A DNA stretch of 64,000 nucleotides from Sphingobium naphthae (GTDB lineage Bacteria > Pseudomonadota > Alphaproteobacteria > Sphingomonadales > Sphingomonadaceae). The notes below the pieces were generated by a model, which made no database searches, was not told where the DNA came from, and saw only the letters and a program-made list of their open reading frames with translations. The stretch is taken from NCBI RefSeq assembly GCF_020782235.1, contig NZ_JAJGNO010000003.1, positions 310,001-374,000 on the forward strand, given 5' to 3'. This document shows positions 35,012-45,161 of the stretch, one piece after another. Numbering within the stretch: position 1 is the stretch's first letter; each line of letters starts with the position of its first letter. The position numbers and the translations under genes were made by a program.

Positions 35012-35617
35012 TTACGCAACGGCCGCAGCGGACGCCGGCACGATCCAGGGGCGTTCTTGCGCCTGCGTCGCCTCATAGCGGTCGATCACATCGGCCTCGC
35101 CCAGCGTCAGGCCGATTTCGTCCAGCCCACCGAGCAGGCAATGTTTGCGGAACGGGTCGATCTCGAACGAGAAGCGATCCTGGAACGGCGTGGTGACGCT
35201 TTGCGCGTCCAGATCGACATGGATGGGGTCGGTCCGGGCGACCTCCATCAGCCGGTCCACCGCCGCCTGCGGCAGGACGACCGTCAATATGCCGTTCTTG
35301 AAGGCATTGCCCGAGAAAATATCGGAAAAGCTGGGCGCGATCACGACCTTGATCCCCAGGTCCGCCAATGCCCAGGCCGCATGTTCGCGGCTGGAGCCGC
35401 AACCAAAATTATCCCCGGCGATCAGGATCGGACTGCCCGCATAGGCGGGGTCGTCGAAGACATTGCCCGGCTCCTTGCGCAGCACTTCGAACGCGCCCTT
35501 GCCAAGGCCGGTGCGGGAAATCGTCTTGAGCCAGTGCGCGGGGATGACGATGTCGGTGTCGACATTCTTCATTCCGAACGGATAGGCGCGGCCTTCGACC
35601 GTGGTGAGTTTGTCCAT
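35012..35617 (-). CDS. leuD: 3-isopropylmalate dehydratase small subunit
   Basis: A 201-residue LeuD. It starts [20 protein letters not shown] with the [12 protein letters not shown] signature, and contains the [17 protein letters not shown] motif of the swivel domain. With LeuC it isomerises 2-isopropylmalate to 3-isopropylmalate in leucine synthesis. The start overlaps the stop of a 37-residue ORF by one base (TGATG). GAAGG lies 7 bases before the ATG. Confidence 0.97.
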   Translation of the reverse strand: MDKLTTVEGRAYPFGMKNVDTDIVIPAHWLKTISRTGLGKGAFEVLRKEPGNVFDDPAYAGSPILIAGDNFGCGSSREHAAWALADLGIKVVIAPSFSDIFSGNAFKNGILTVVLPQAAVDRLMEVARTDPIHVDLDAQSVTTPFQDRFSFEIDPFRKHCLLGGLDEIGLTLGEADVIDRYEATQAQERPWIVPASAAAVA

Positions 35618-35730
35618 CAGTTCGCCTTCTGCACCTCGGGCGCCGGCGTGTCTTCGGCGCGGCCCAGCGTCGCGGCCATCGCCGCACTAGCCAAGGCGCC
35701 CAGCGTCAGCAGCCAGAAAATCTTCTTCAC
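35617..35730 (-). CDS. 37-residue exported peptide ORF between leuC and leuD
   Basis: A 37-codon ORF with GTG start: a lysine-rich start ([10 protein letters not shown]), a short hydrophobic core and [20 protein letters not shown], so it looks like a signal peptide or single-pass peptide with a short periplasmic tail. A GAGGGG Shine-Dalgarno lies 8 bases upstream inside leuC. Its GTG overlaps the leuC TGA by 4 bp and its TGA shares one base with the leuD ATG, so it is tightly coupled into the operon. I do not know a family. The exact fitting between two genes argues against chance. Confidence 0.55.
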   Translation of the reverse strand: MKKIFWLLTLGALASAAMAATLGRAEDTPAPEVQKAN

Positions 35731-37178
35731 GCGACCATCCCCTCTTTGGTGACAAGCAGTTCCCGAACATCGGTGAGCCGCCCAGTAATGGCGGCGGCGG
35801 CGGCCATGGCGGGCGACACCAGATGCGTGCGCGATCCCGGCCCCTGGCGGCCCATGAAATTGCGATTGCTGGTCGACGCGCAGCGTTCGCCGGCGGGCAC
35901 CTTGTCCGGATTCATCCCCAGACACGCCGAACAGCCCGGTTCGCGCCATTCGAAGCCTGCGTCCAGAAAGATGCGATCCAGCCCCTCTTCCTCGGCCTGC
36001 GCCTTGACCAGGCCAGAGCCCGGCACGACCATCGCATGCTTGATGCCGGGCGCGACATGCCGGCCCTGCAGCAGCGCGGCGGCGGCGCGCAGATCCTCGA
36101 TCCGGCTGTTGGTGCAGCTGCCGATGAAGATATGTTCAATCGCGACATCCTGCATCCGCTGGCCCGCGGTCAGCCCCATATAGTCGAGTGACTTGCGGGC
36201 AGCCGCCTGCTTGGACGGATCGGCAAAGCTCATCGGGTCGGGCACGGCGCCGGTGATCGGCACGACATCCTCGGGACTGGTGCCCCAGGTGACGGTGGGC
36301 ACGATATCCGCCGCATCGATCACGACGCTCTTGTCGAAGACGGCGCCCTCGTCGCTATGCAGGGTGCGCCAATAGGCCACCGCCGCATCCCAGTCTGCCC
36401 CCTTGGGCGCCATCGGTCGGCCCTTGAGATAGGCGAAGGTCTTTTCGTCGGGCGCGAACAGGCCCGAACGCGCGCCCGCCTCGATCGACATGTTGGCAAC
36501 CGTCAGCCGGCCCTCGATCGACATGTCGCGGAAGACCGACCCGCGATATTCCATGACATGGCCCGTGCCGCCGGCCGTGCCGATCGCGCCGCAAATGGCG
36601 AGCGCCACATCCTTGGGCGTGACGCCGGGGGCGAGTTCGCCCTCGACCACGACTTCCATCGTTTTCGACTGCTTGAGCAGCAATGTCTGGGTGGCGAGCA
36701 CATGCTCCACCTCGCTGGTGCCGATGCCGAAGGCCAGGGCGCCCAGCGCGCCATGCGAGCTGGTGTGGCTGTCGCCGCAGACCAGCGTCGTGCCCGGCAG
36801 GGTGAAGCCCTGTTCGGGCCCCACGACATGGACGATCCCCTGTTCGCGATCGGCGTCACCGATCAGGCGCACGCCGAATTCGGGCGCGTTGCGCTCCAGC
36901 GCAACGAGTTGCTCCGCGCTTTGCGGATCGGCAATCGGGATGCGGTTGCCTGCCGCGTCGCGGCGCGGGGTGGTGGGCAGATTATGGTCGGGCACCGCCA
37001 GGGTAAGATCGGGCCGGCGCACCTTGCGCCCGGCAAGGCGAAGTCCCTCGAACGCCTGCGGGCTCGTCACTTCATGCACGAGATGACGGTCGATATAGAT
37101 GAGGCAGGTGCCATCCGGACGCCGTTCGACGACATGCGCGTCCCAGATTTTTTCGTAGAGAGTGCGGGGATTGACCAT
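35727..37178 (-). CDS. leuC: 3-isopropylmalate dehydratase large subunit
   Basis: A 483-residue aconitase-superfamily protein. [11 protein letters not shown] at the N-terminus, [28 protein letters not shown] (first cluster cysteine) and [13 protein letters not shown] (remaining cluster cysteines) are all present for the [4Fe-4S] cluster. ATG 37178 is preferred over a GTG three codons upstream; GGTGAG precedes it. It works with leuD 110 bp downstream, with a mini-ORF between. First gene of a minus-strand group that extends to grxD. Confidence 0.97.
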   Translation of the reverse strand: MVNPRTLYEKIWDAHVVERRPDGTCLIYIDRHLVHEVTSPQAFEGLRLAGRKVRRPDLTLAVPDHNLPTTPRRDAAGNRIPIADPQSAEQLVALERNAPEFGVRLIGDADREQGIVHVVGPEQGFTLPGTTLVCGDSHTSSHGALGALAFGIGTSEVEHVLATQTLLLKQSKTMEVVVEGELAPGVTPKDVALAICGAIGTAGGTGHVMEYRGSVFRDMSIEGRLTVANMSIEAGARSGLFAPDEKTFAYLKGRPMAPKGADWDAAVAYWRTLHSDEGAVFDKSVVIDAADIVPTVTWGTSPEDVVPITGAVPDPMSFADPSKQAAARKSLDYMGLTAGQRMQDVAIEHIFIGSCTNSRIEDLRAAAALLQGRHVAPGIKHAMVVPGSGLVKAQAEEEGLDRIFLDAGFEWREPGCSACLGMNPDKVPAGERCASTSNRNFMGRQGPGSRTHLVSPAMAAAAAITGRLTDVRELLVTKEGMVA

Positions 37179-37278
37179 GATGCTCACCCCCTAGACCCGT
37201 CCGGCGAATCGGGAAAGGGGGTGTGCGACCGAAATCGGCTGTTTTTCACCGCAAGCTGGCAAGAAAGTTACGCTGTGG

Positions 37279-37965
37279 TTACGCCGCCCGATAATCGGCG
37301 ATGATCCTGCCGGCCGCTCCGATCTCCGCCTCATGGCTTTCCTCGCGCCAGCGTTCCGCCAGCGCCTCGTCTTCCCAGTGCTTCATGGCGGGATGGGCGA
37401 GCATATGATCGACCCAGCTCTGTCCCGCCGGGCCGACGTCCAGCCCATAGGTGCGCACGCGAAAAGCGACGGGCGCATAGAAAGCGTCGATCGCGGTGAA
37501 GACCGAGCCCGCCAGGAAGGGGCCGCCGAAGCGATCGAGCCCCTGTTCCCACAATTCGCGCAACCGGGCGATGTCGCGGCCAAGCGCGGGCGAATGGATA
37601 TTGGGTTCCACCCGCACGCCCACATTCATGGTGCAGTCGCTGCGCAGCGTGGCGAAACCGCTGTGCATTTCCGCCACGGCGCATTGGGCAAAGGCTCGGG
37701 CGGCCTCGTCCGCGGGCCAGACGCTGGCGTGGCGATCGGCGAGATAGAGGGTGATGCCCAGCGAATCCCAAACGGTACGATCGCCGTCGATCAGTGCGGG
37801 CACCTGCCCCGTGGGGGAGAAGCTGCGGAACGCGGCATAGTTGCTCGCTGCGGCAAAGGGCTCGATCCGGTCCTCGAAGGGCAGGTTCAGCGCCTTCATC
37901 AGCACCCAGGGGCGCAGCGACCAGCTGCTGTAATTGCGGTTGGCGGTGATGAGTGTGTAGGTCAT
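37279..37965 (-). CDS. glutathione S-transferase family protein
   Basis: A 228-residue GST: NYSSWSLRPWVLMKALNLPF is the N-terminal active-site region with the SSW..RPW arrangement, TGQVPALIDGD carries the cis-proline, and VWDSLGITLYLAD the glutathione-contact serine. The C-terminal domain starts near DEAARAFAQCAVAEMHSGFA and contains FTAIDAFYAPVAFR. This matches the group often annotated as YfcF-like/GST domain proteins. It is 100 bp upstream of leuC on the same strand. Confidence 0.88.
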   Translation of the reverse strand: MTYTLITANRNYSSWSLRPWVLMKALNLPFEDRIEPFAAASNYAAFRSFSPTGQVPALIDGDRTVWDSLGITLYLADRHASVWPADEAARAFAQCAVAEMHSGFATLRSDCTMNVGVRVEPNIHSPALGRDIARLRELWEQGLDRFGGPFLAGSVFTAIDAFYAPVAFRVRTYGLDVGPAGQSWVDHMLAHPAMKHWEDEALAERWREESHEAEIGAAGRIIADYRAA

Positions 37966-38172
37966 GGCGCGAAAGGCTCCCCTTCAACTGGTGGGCGCGG
38001 CATAGCGGATCGGCGCGGCGCGATATAGCCGCAACGATCGCGCCTTACAGATGCGCAGCTTATGCGAGCGGGGGCTTAGACCCTAGCCAAAGCTCTGATC
38101 TGGCGGCACAAGGGCGGTCATCCTGCGCGGTGCACCCGTATCGCCTCCTTCCGATCATGGAGCTGTCCAGCC

Positions 38173-39990
38173 GTGAACCGACGCCAATTTCTTGCCACCA
38201 GCGGCGCCACTGCGATCGCCGCCGCGACTCCGCGCCTCTTTGCCCAGACCGCGACCGCCGATGCCCAGTTCCGAGCGATGCTGGACCAGTTTTTCTATGA
38301 GCGGCTGGAATCCTCTCCGGAAAGCGCGACCCGGCTCGGCCTCGACACTGGGGCACGGGCGGCGCTGCGCGGGCAATTGAGCGACACCAGCGCCGCAGGC
38401 GTCGCCGAAGATGTCGCGCGGGTGAAGGCGCAGGCGCGCCGGCTCGCCAGCGTCGACCGCGCGACGCTCAGCGAAGCGAGCCAGCTCGACTATGACGTCA
38501 TCTCCTACCAGTTCGACCGGTCGCTGGGTGGCGAGCAGTTCGGCTATGGCGAGACGATGGGCCGCTATGCGCCCTATATTCTGTCCCAGTTGACCGGCAG
38601 CTATCGCGAAATCCCCGACTTCCTCGATTCGCAGCATCGCGTGAAGGATGCGGCGGACGCCGACGCCTATCTGTCGCGGCTCGAAGCCTTCCCCGCGGCC
38701 ATGGACGGCGAGCTGGAGCGGCAGAAGGCCGACGCCGCCCGGGGCGTGTTCGCGCCCGACTATATACTGGACACGACGATGAAGATGCAGGCGGCGCTGC
38801 GCGACCAGCCGGCGGCGCAGACGGTGCTGGTCACCTCCTTCGTCAAGAAGCTGAGCGAGGCCGGCTTGCCGCCCGAACGCGCGGCGCAGGCGGAAAAGAT
38901 CGTCGCGGAAAAGATTTTCCCTGCGGTCGATCGCCAGCGCACACTGGTGCAGGCGCTGCGGGCGAAGGCGGTGCATGACGCGGGCTGCTGGCGCCTGCCC
39001 GATGGCGAGGCCTTCTACGCCAATGCGGCCGAAGCGGCGACCACGACCAAGCTCAGTGGCGAGGAAATCCACCGCATCGGCCTGGACCAGGTGGCGCAGA
39101 TCAGCAGCCGCATCGACGCGATCCTCAAGGGCGAGGGCATGAGCCAGGGCAGCGTGGGCGAACGGCTGGTGGCGCTCAACAAGCGTCCCGACCAGCTGTA
39201 TCCCAACACCGACCCGGGGCGCGAGGCGCTGCTGGCGCAGCTCAACCGCCAGATCATCGCGATGAGCAAGCGGCTGCCCGAGGCATTCTCGCCCAACACC
39301 CTGCCCAAGGCGCCGGTGGAAGTGCGGCGCGTGCCCGTGACGATCCAGGCTGGCGCGCCGGGCGGCTATTATCAGAACGCGTCGCTGGATGGATCGCGGC
39401 CCGCCATTTATTATATCAATCTGCGCGACACGTTCGACCGGCCAAAATTCGGCCTCGCGACGCTCACTCATCATGAAGCCGTGCCGGGTCACCATCTGCA
39501 GGTGTCGGTGGCGCTGGAATCCGATGCCATCCCGATGATCCGCCGGCGCGGTGGCTATAGCGGCTATTCGGAAGGCTGGGCGCTCTATTCCGAACAGCTG
39601 GCGGACGAAATGGGCCTGTATGAAGGCGATCCGCTGGGGCAGGTCGGCTATCTGCAATCGCTGCTGTTCCGCGCGACGCGCCTGGTGGTCGATTCGGGCA
39701 TGCACGCCAAGCGCTGGAGCCGGGAGAAGGCGACCGACTTCCTGATCGCCACCACCGGCATCGCGCGCGGCCGCAGCCAGGGCGAGATCGACCGCTATAC
39801 CGTCTGGCCGGGCCAGGCGTGCAGCTACAAGATCGGCCACACCGTCTGGAACGACCTGCGCGAGGAAGTGAAGAAGAAGCAGGGCGCGGCCTTCGACATC
39901 AAGCAATTCCATGAAGTGCTGACGCTGGGCGCGATGCCGCTCGATATTCTGAAGCAGACGGTGCGCAGGCGCTCGGGCATCGCGTCTTGA
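38173..39990 (+). CDS. DUF885 family exported protein
   Basis: A 605-residue protein from GTG 38173 with a twin-arginine signal (NRRQFLATSGATAIAAATPR). DUF885 features: FYERLESSPESATRLGLD near the N-terminus and the zinc-type motif HHEAVPGHHLQ followed by GWALYSEQLADEMG, which together look like an HExxH-type metalloprotein active site with a downstream glutamate. DUF885 proteins are predicted periplasmic or lipoprotein hydrolases, possibly carboxypeptidase-like. The gene is monocistronic, with 55 bp before the convergent rnhA. Confidence 0.85.
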   Translation: MNRRQFLATSGATAIAAATPRLFAQTATADAQFRAMLDQFFYERLESSPESATRLGLDTGARAALRGQLSDTSAAGVAEDVARVKAQARRLASVDRATLSEASQLDYDVISYQFDRSLGGEQFGYGETMGRYAPYILSQLTGSYREIPDFLDSQHRVKDAADADAYLSRLEAFPAAMDGELERQKADAARGVFAPDYILDTTMKMQAALRDQPAAQTVLVTSFVKKLSEAGLPPERAAQAEKIVAEKIFPAVDRQRTLVQALRAKAVHDAGCWRLPDGEAFYANAAEAATTTKLSGEEIHRIGLDQVAQISSRIDAILKGEGMSQGSVGERLVALNKRPDQLYPNTDPGREALLAQLNRQIIAMSKRLPEAFSPNTLPKAPVEVRRVPVTIQAGAPGGYYQNASLDGSRPAIYYINLRDTFDRPKFGLATLTHHEAVPGHHLQVSVALESDAIPMIRRRGGYSGYSEGWALYSEQLADEMGLYEGDPLGQVGYLQSLLFRATRLVVDSGMHAKRWSREKATDFLIATTGIARGRSQGEIDRYTVWPGQACSYKIGHTVWNDLREEVKKKQGAAFDIKQFHEVLTLGAMPLDILKQTVRRRSGIAS

Positions 39991-40045
39991 GCGATCCGCT
40001 CGCGTCGGCCGAAGAATAGCATCCATCGGCCGGCGCGACATGGCC

Positions 40046-40492
40046 TCAGCGGCGGAACGTTTCCGCCGCTGCGCAGGCCAACTGGTCGGCGCGTTCATTT
40101 TCCGGGTGGCCGGCATGACCCTTGACCCATTTCCAGGTCACCTGATGCCGCGCCGCCGCCTTCACCAGCGCCTGCCAGATCTCCACATTCTTGACCGGCT
40201 TGTTGTCGGCTGTCCTCCAGCCCTTCTTCTGCCAGCCGAATACCCATTTGGTGATGCCGTCCATCACATATTTGCTGTCGGTATGGAGCGTCACCGCACA
40301 CGGCTTCTTGAGCAGGTTGAGCGCTTCGACCGCCGCCATCATTTCCATGCGGTTGTTCGTGGTCTGCGGCTCGCCGCCCGAAATCTCCTTCTCCGTCTCG
40401 CCAAAGCGCAGCACCGCGCCCCAGCCGCCGGGCCCCGGATTGCCCTTGCACGCGCCGTCGGTGAAGATGTCGACATGGGGAAGGTCGCTCAT
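40046..40492 (-). CDS. rnhA: ribonuclease HI
   Basis: A 148-residue RNase HI with D12 in [18 protein letters not shown]50 in NRMEMMAA, D72 in HTDSKYV, and a C-terminal [14 protein letters not shown] block with the last catalytic Asp and His. It cuts RNA of RNA:DNA hybrids, removing Okazaki primers and R-loops. It overlaps thrB by 4 bp; this thrB-rnhA order is common in alphaproteobacteria. Confidence 0.97.
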   Translation of the reverse strand: MSDLPHVDIFTDGACKGNPGPGGWGAVLRFGETEKEISGGEPQTTNNRMEMMAAVEALNLLKKPCAVTLHTDSKYVMDGITKWVFGWQKKGWRTADNKPVKNVEIWQALVKAAARHQVTWKWVKGHAGHPENERADQLACAAAETFRR

Positions 40493-41475
40493 GCGCCCAG
40501 CAGCTCCGCCGGATCGGCCTTGGCGTAGAAATCCAGGCGGCGCAGATAGGCAAGCGGGTCCTTGCGCGTCACCAGCGCGTCGGCTGGCGTGTTGATCCAG
40601 TCATAGGCGCGCGTCAGCAGGAAGCGCAGCGCCGCGCCCCGGCACAATGCGGGGAAAGCGGCGCGCTCGGCTTTGGTCAGGCCATGCGCTTCGGCATAGC
40701 CGGCGCCCAGCGCCGCCGCGCGCTCGCCAAACCAGGTCGCGCCGTCATTGCTGAAGCACCAGGCGCTGTGCGTCACCGCCAGGTCATAGGCGCGGATGTC
40801 GGTGCAGCTGAAATAAAAGTCGATCAGGCCCGTCACTTCGTCCCCCAGCATCAGCACATTGTCGGGGAACAGATCGGCATGGATCACCGAATGCGGCAGG
40901 TCGCCGGACCAGTGCGCGTCGAGCCAGGCCAATTCGTCGGCGACGCGTTGGGCAAGGCCGGGCTGGATCTGGTCCAGGTCCGCGCCGCACCGAGCGGCAA
41001 GAGCGTGCCAGCCCGCCTTGCCCAGCGCATTGCGCCTTTCGCCGGCAAAGCCCTGCGCCGCCTTGTGCAGGCTTCCCAGCGCCGCGCCCGCCGCCCGCGC
41101 CTGCGCGGGCGTGGGTTCGGTAACGCTGATCCCGGTCAGGAATTCGATGAGGCAGGCGGGGCGCCCGGCAAGTTGCTGCAGCCGCCGGCCATCGCGATCG
41201 GCGATGAAGCGCGGCACGCGGCACCCGCGCGCGCCCAGATGATCGAGCAGGTCCATGAAAAAGGGCAGGTCGGCCTCATCCACCCGCTTTTCATACAGCG
41301 TCAAAATATAGCGCTGCCCGCCGCCGGCCTGACCGTCCGGGCCGGTGGTTTCCAGCAGATAATTGCTGTTCTCCACGCCCTCGGCGATGCCCTTGGCCGA
41401 CACTAGCCGCCCGGCATCATAGCGGGCGAGGAAGGCGTCGATGTCTTCGGCGGGAACATGAGTATAAACGGCCAT
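40489..41475 (-). CDS. thrB: homoserine kinase (type II, ThrB)
   Basis: A 328-residue homoserine kinase of the aminoglycoside-phosphotransferase fold used by alphaproteobacteria, not the GHMP kinase type. It has [31 protein letters not shown], and the kinase motif [14 protein letters not shown] with LIDFYFSC. It makes O-phosphohomoserine for threonine. It overlaps rnhA by 4 bp and follows ispH by 52 bp. Confidence 0.95.
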   Translation of the reverse strand: MAVYTHVPAEDIDAFLARYDAGRLVSAKGIAEGVENSNYLLETTGPDGQAGGGQRYILTLYEKRVDEADLPFFMDLLDHLGARGCRVPRFIADRDGRRLQQLAGRPACLIEFLTGISVTEPTPAQARAAGAALGSLHKAAQGFAGERRNALGKAGWHALAARCGADLDQIQPGLAQRVADELAWLDAHWSGDLPHSVIHADLFPDNVLMLGDEVTGLIDFYFSCTDIRAYDLAVTHSAWCFSNDGATWFGERAAALGAGYAEAHGLTKAERAAFPALCRGAALRFLLTRAYDWINTPADALVTRKDPLAYLRRLDFYAKADPAELLGA

Positions 41476-41527
41476 CAGCGATCAGCCCTGATCTCGATTT
41501 TTGTGCGAACGGCGCCAGGTGATGCGG

Positions 41528-42457
41528 TCACGCGCTCTCCAGCCCACGCGGCAATTTGAAGGAGATGGTTTCCCGGGCGGTTTCCACCTGTTCCTCGGTG
41601 ACATCGAAGCGGCTGGCGATACGATCCACCACTTCGCGCACCAATATTTCGGGGGCAGAGGCTCCCGCGGTGAGGCCCAGCGTGCGCACATCTTCCAGCC
41701 AGGCGAAATCGACATCGTCCGCACGCTGGATCAGCCGGGCCGGCGTGCCTTCTCGCTCGGCGACTTCGACCAGGCGCAGCGAATTGGAGCTGTTGGGCGC
41801 GCCGATCACATAGACGGCGTCGCACCGCCCGGCGATCGCCTTGACCGCGGTCTGCCGGTTGGAGGTCGCGTAGCAGATATCCTCGCCCCGGGGGGCGGCG
41901 ATCGTCGGGAAGCGCCGGTGCAGGGCGGCGACGATCGCGGCGGTGTCATCCACCGACAGCGTGGTTTGCGTCAGGAAGGCCAGATTGTCGGGATCGACGG
42001 GGACGAAGCGTTCCGCATCCTCGACCGTCTCGATGAGCGTCATCGAGCCGGCGGGCACCTGGCCGAAGGTGCCGATCACTTCAGGATGCCCCTTATGTCC
42101 GATGAAGAGGATATGGCGGCCGCTGTCCACCTGTCGTTCGGCTTGGCGATGCACTTTGCTGACCAGCGGGCAGGTGGCGTCCAGATAGTCGAGCCCGCGT
42201 TGCTGCGCCTTTTCGGGCACCGCCTTGGGCACGCCATGGGCGGAAAAAACGACTGGCACGCCATCGGGCACCTGGTCCAGTTCCTCGACGAAAATCGCGC
42301 CCTTCGCCTTCAGATTGTCCACGACATATTTGTTGTGGACGATTTCGTGGCGGACATAGACGGGCGCGCCATATTTCTCGATCGCCCGCTCGACAATAAT
42401 GATCGCGCGATCGACGCCGGCGCAGAAGCCGCGCGGCGCAGCGATCAACAAGGTCAT
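41528..42457 (-). CDS. ispH: 4-hydroxy-3-methylbut-2-enyl diphosphate reductase
   Basis: About 309 residues. C12 of [13 protein letters not shown], the cysteine of [10 protein letters not shown] and the cysteine of ICYATSNRQ ligate the [4Fe-4S] cluster; HKGHPEVIG and [10 protein letters not shown] are substrate loops. The start ATG 42457 gives [11 protein letters not shown] as in the family, although no clear Shine-Dalgarno is seen; the frame is open upstream. It reduces HMBPP to IPP and DMAPP in the MEP pathway, whose dxr gene is also in this window. Confidence 0.95.
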   Translation of the reverse strand: MTLLIAAPRGFCAGVDRAIIIVERAIEKYGAPVYVRHEIVHNKYVVDNLKAKGAIFVEELDQVPDGVPVVFSAHGVPKAVPEKAQQRGLDYLDATCPLVSKVHRQAERQVDSGRHILFIGHKGHPEVIGTFGQVPAGSMTLIETVEDAERFVPVDPDNLAFLTQTTLSVDDTAAIVAALHRRFPTIAAPRGEDICYATSNRQTAVKAIAGRCDAVYVIGAPNSSNSLRLVEVAEREGTPARLIQRADDVDFAWLEDVRTLGLTAGASAPEILVREVVDRIASRFDVTEEQVETARETISFKLPRGLESA

Positions 42458-42617
42458 GGGGCGAAGGGCATCGGGCGCGTGCGTCATGCGCAGCGGCTTA
42501 GGCCAATGACGCCGCGGAAGAAAGGGGCGATGAAAGCGGCCTGCTGGCAGTTGCGTGGCGCGCGGGGGATGGATAAGGAAGCCCAAAGCGTCCGGCCCCG
42601 CCAAGGAATATCTGCCT

Positions 42618-43256
42618 GTGAAAAAATCCTCTATCGCCCTGACCGCCATGCTGGCTCTCGCTCTGGCAGGCTGCTCGCGGCGCGGTGAGATCGATCCGAC
42701 GGGCGGCATCGTGTCGGTGCGGTCTGCCTGCCCGACGGCGGCCATTCCCGCCCAGACCGGCGACATCACGCTGTTCAATCCGACGAACAGCACGGACGCT
42801 TCGGCGATCGACGTGGTCGCAAACATCACCGACCTGCGCTCCACCTGCGCCGATGGCGAGCAATTCTATACCGAGGCGACCTTCATGGTGAACGCCCGCC
42901 GCACGGATGCCAGCGCCGCGCGGCAGGTGGTGCTGCCCTATTTCTCCGCCGTCGTGCAGGGTGGCAGCGCCGTCGTCGCCAAGCGGATCGGCCAGGTGAC
43001 GCTCAACTTCGCGGCCGGCGAATATCGCGCCAGCGCGCAGGCCAAGGCCGGGTCCTATGTCAACAAGAGCGCGGCGACCCTGCCGGCCGAAATCCAGCAG
43101 AAGATCACGCAGAAGCGCAAGGCCGGTGATGCCGACGCGGCGATCGACCCCTTCGCGCAGCCCGACGTCAAGGCGGCCCTGCAGCGCACCAGTTTCGAGC
43201 TGCTCGTGGGCTTCAACCTGACCCAGGACCAGCTGCGATATAACGCGACCCGCTAA
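42618..43256 (+). CDS. hypothetical lipoprotein
   Basis: 212 residues from GTG 42618 with AAGGA 10 bases upstream. The signal is clearly lipoprotein type ([20 protein letters not shown], lipobox ALAGC). The rest is beta-rich with [20 protein letters not shown] and a C-terminal helix [21 protein letters not shown] do not recognise the family; it is typical of sphingomonads next to argS. Located upstream of argS with a palindromic repeat between them. Confidence 0.7.
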   Translation: MKKSSIALTAMLALALAGCSRRGEIDPTGGIVSVRSACPTAAIPAQTGDITLFNPTNSTDASAIDVVANITDLRSTCADGEQFYTEATFMVNARRTDASAARQVVLPYFSAVVQGGSAVVAKRIGQVTLNFAAGEYRASAQAKAGSYVNKSAATLPAEIQQKITQKRKAGDADAAIDPFAQPDVKAALQRTSFELLVGFNLTQDQLRYNATR

Positions 43257-43281
43257 GCGCAAGTTCGACCCACTCACATTG

Positions 43282-43395
43282 CCGTTCGTGCTGAGTAGGG
43301 GCTGAGCTTGTCGAAGCCCGTATCGAGGCATGGGATTGGAACAGACCCTTCGATACGCCACTTCGATAAGCCCGGTGGCTACCCAGGGCGAACGG
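43282..43395. repeat. imperfect long inverted repeat between the lipoprotein gene and argS
   Basis: The first 7 bases (CCGTTCG at 43282-43288) are the exact complement of the last 7 (CGAACGG at 43389-43395). Inward, arms of roughly 45 bases remain alike with the shared words CTT-TCGAAG and CGTATCGA. This is a dispersed palindromic element of alphaproteobacteria I recognise by type. It fills most of the 158-bp gap before argS. Confidence 0.7.
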
Positions 43396-43414
43396 GACAG
43401 ACAGGAATCTCCGC

Positions 43415-45142
43415 GTGTCCCTTTACACCCGTTTCACCGCTCATCTCGACGCCGTGCTGGATGCGCTGGAAGCCGAAGGCGTGCTGCCCGCCGGCCTCAA
43501 TCGCAAGCCGGTGACGGTCGAGCCGCCGCGCGACGCCAGCCATGGCGATCTCGCCACCAACGCCGCCATGGTGCTGGCCAAGCCCGCCGGCACCAGTCCG
43601 CGGGCGCTGGCCGAAGCCATTGTCGGCAAGCTGCAGGCGCTGGACGAAGTGACGAGCGCCACGATCGCCGGGCCGGGCTTCATCAACATGACGCTGACCG
43701 ACGCCACCTGGCGCGCGGAACTGGCCGCCATCCATGGCGACGCCGCCGATTATGGGCGTTCGCAGCTGGGGCAGGGCGTGACGGTCAATGTCGAATATGT
43801 CTCGGCCAATCCGACCGGTCCCATGCATATGGGCCATTGCCGCGGCGCGGTGGTGGGTGACGCGCTGGCGACGCTGCTGGAATATGCGGGTCACAAGGTG
43901 ATCCGCGAATATTATATCAATGACGCGGGCGGCCAGGTGGACGTGCTGGCTCGCTCGGCGCATCTGCGCTACCGCGAGGCGCTGGGCGAGGATGTGGGCC
44001 CCATTCCCGAAGGCCTCTACCCCGGCGGCTATCTGGTGCCGGTGGGGCAGGCGCTGGCCGCGGAATATGGCGACCGCTTCGTCGGCGCGCCGGAGGCGGA
44101 ATGGCTCGTCTCCTTCCGCACCTTTGCCGTCGCCCGGATGATGGACATGATCCGCAGCGATCTCGCGCTGCTCGGCATCCATCACGACATTTTCGCCTCG
44201 GAGGCCGAACTGCAGGCCGCAGGCAAGCCCGCCGAAGCCGAAGCCTGGCTGCGCGCCCATGACCTTGTCTATGACGGCGTGCTGGAAGCGCCCAAGGGCG
44301 AACTGCCCGACGATTGGGAGCCGGTGGAGCTGCCGCTGTTCCGCTCGACCAAATTCGGCGACGATCAGGATCGGCCGATCAAGAAGTCGAACGGCAGCTG
44401 GACCTATTTCGGCGCCGACATGGCCTATCATTTCCAGAAGGCGCAGAGCGCGGATCAGCTGATCGACATCTGGGGCGCCGACCATGCCGGCACGGTCAAG
44501 CGAATCCAGGCGGCGGTCGCCGCCCTGACCGAAGGCCGCGCGCGGTTCGACGTGAAGCTCATCCAGATGGTCCGCCTGCTGCGCGATGGCGAACCGGTGA
44601 AGATGTCCAAGCGCGCGGGCAACTTCGTCACGCTGGCCGATGTGGTGCGCGAAGTGGGCAAGGATGTGGTCCGCTTCACCATGTTGACGCGCAAGGCCGA
44701 CGCCCAGATGGACTTCGACTTCGCCAAGGTAGTGGAGGCGTCGAAGGACAATCCGGTCTTCTACGTGCAATATGCCCATGCCCGCATTTCTTCGCTCGGC
44801 CGCCGGGCTGAAGAAGCCGGGATCGATCTGCCCGCGCCCGACCTGTCCCTTCTTGGGACGGCGGAACTGGGGCTGGTGAAGCTCGCCGCGCAATTTCCCC
44901 GCGTCGTCGAAGGCGCGGCTCAGGCGCGCGAGCCGCACCGCATCGCCTTCTATCTCAACGACTTGGCCTCTGCCTTCCACGGCTGGTGGAATATGGGCAA
45001 TGACGATCCGCGCGCCCGCGTCATCCTGGCCGATGATCCGGCGCTCACCGCCACGCGGCTTTTCCTAGCGCAGGGAATAGGGCAGATTATCCGCAACGGG
45101 CTGGCGCTGATGGGCGTGGCCGCGCTGACCGAGATGCAGTGA
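43415..45142 (+). CDS. argS: arginyl-tRNA synthetase
   Basis: A 575-residue class I aaRS from GTG 43415. Motifs: EYVSANPTGPMHMGHCRGAV (HIGH-type region), KMSKRAGNFVTL (KMSKS-type loop) and the DALR anticodon-binding domain near LNDLASAFHGWWN. It charges tRNA-Arg. Followed after 19 bp by the SPOR gene and then nagZ, the standard alphaproteobacterial order. Confidence 0.97.
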   Translation: MSLYTRFTAHLDAVLDALEAEGVLPAGLNRKPVTVEPPRDASHGDLATNAAMVLAKPAGTSPRALAEAIVGKLQALDEVTSATIAGPGFINMTLTDATWRAELAAIHGDAADYGRSQLGQGVTVNVEYVSANPTGPMHMGHCRGAVVGDALATLLEYAGHKVIREYYINDAGGQVDVLARSAHLRYREALGEDVGPIPEGLYPGGYLVPVGQALAAEYGDRFVGAPEAEWLVSFRTFAVARMMDMIRSDLALLGIHHDIFASEAELQAAGKPAEAEAWLRAHDLVYDGVLEAPKGELPDDWEPVELPLFRSTKFGDDQDRPIKKSNGSWTYFGADMAYHFQKAQSADQLIDIWGADHAGTVKRIQAAVAALTEGRARFDVKLIQMVRLLRDGEPVKMSKRAGNFVTLADVVREVGKDVVRFTMLTRKADAQMDFDFAKVVEASKDNPVFYVQYAHARISSLGRRAEEAGIDLPAPDLSLLGTAELGLVKLAAQFPRVVEGAAQAREPHRIAFYLNDLASAFHGWWNMGNDDPRARVILADDPALTATRLFLAQGIGQIIRNGLALMGVAALTEMQ

Positions 45143-45161
45143 CGAGCGAGGTGTTTTGACG

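Noticed and set aside
41528..42844. Longer ispH start well upstream of 42457
   Set aside because: The extra N-terminal residues overlap the antisense of the lipoprotein gene and have no family match; family proteins begin at the [11 protein letters not shown] segment.
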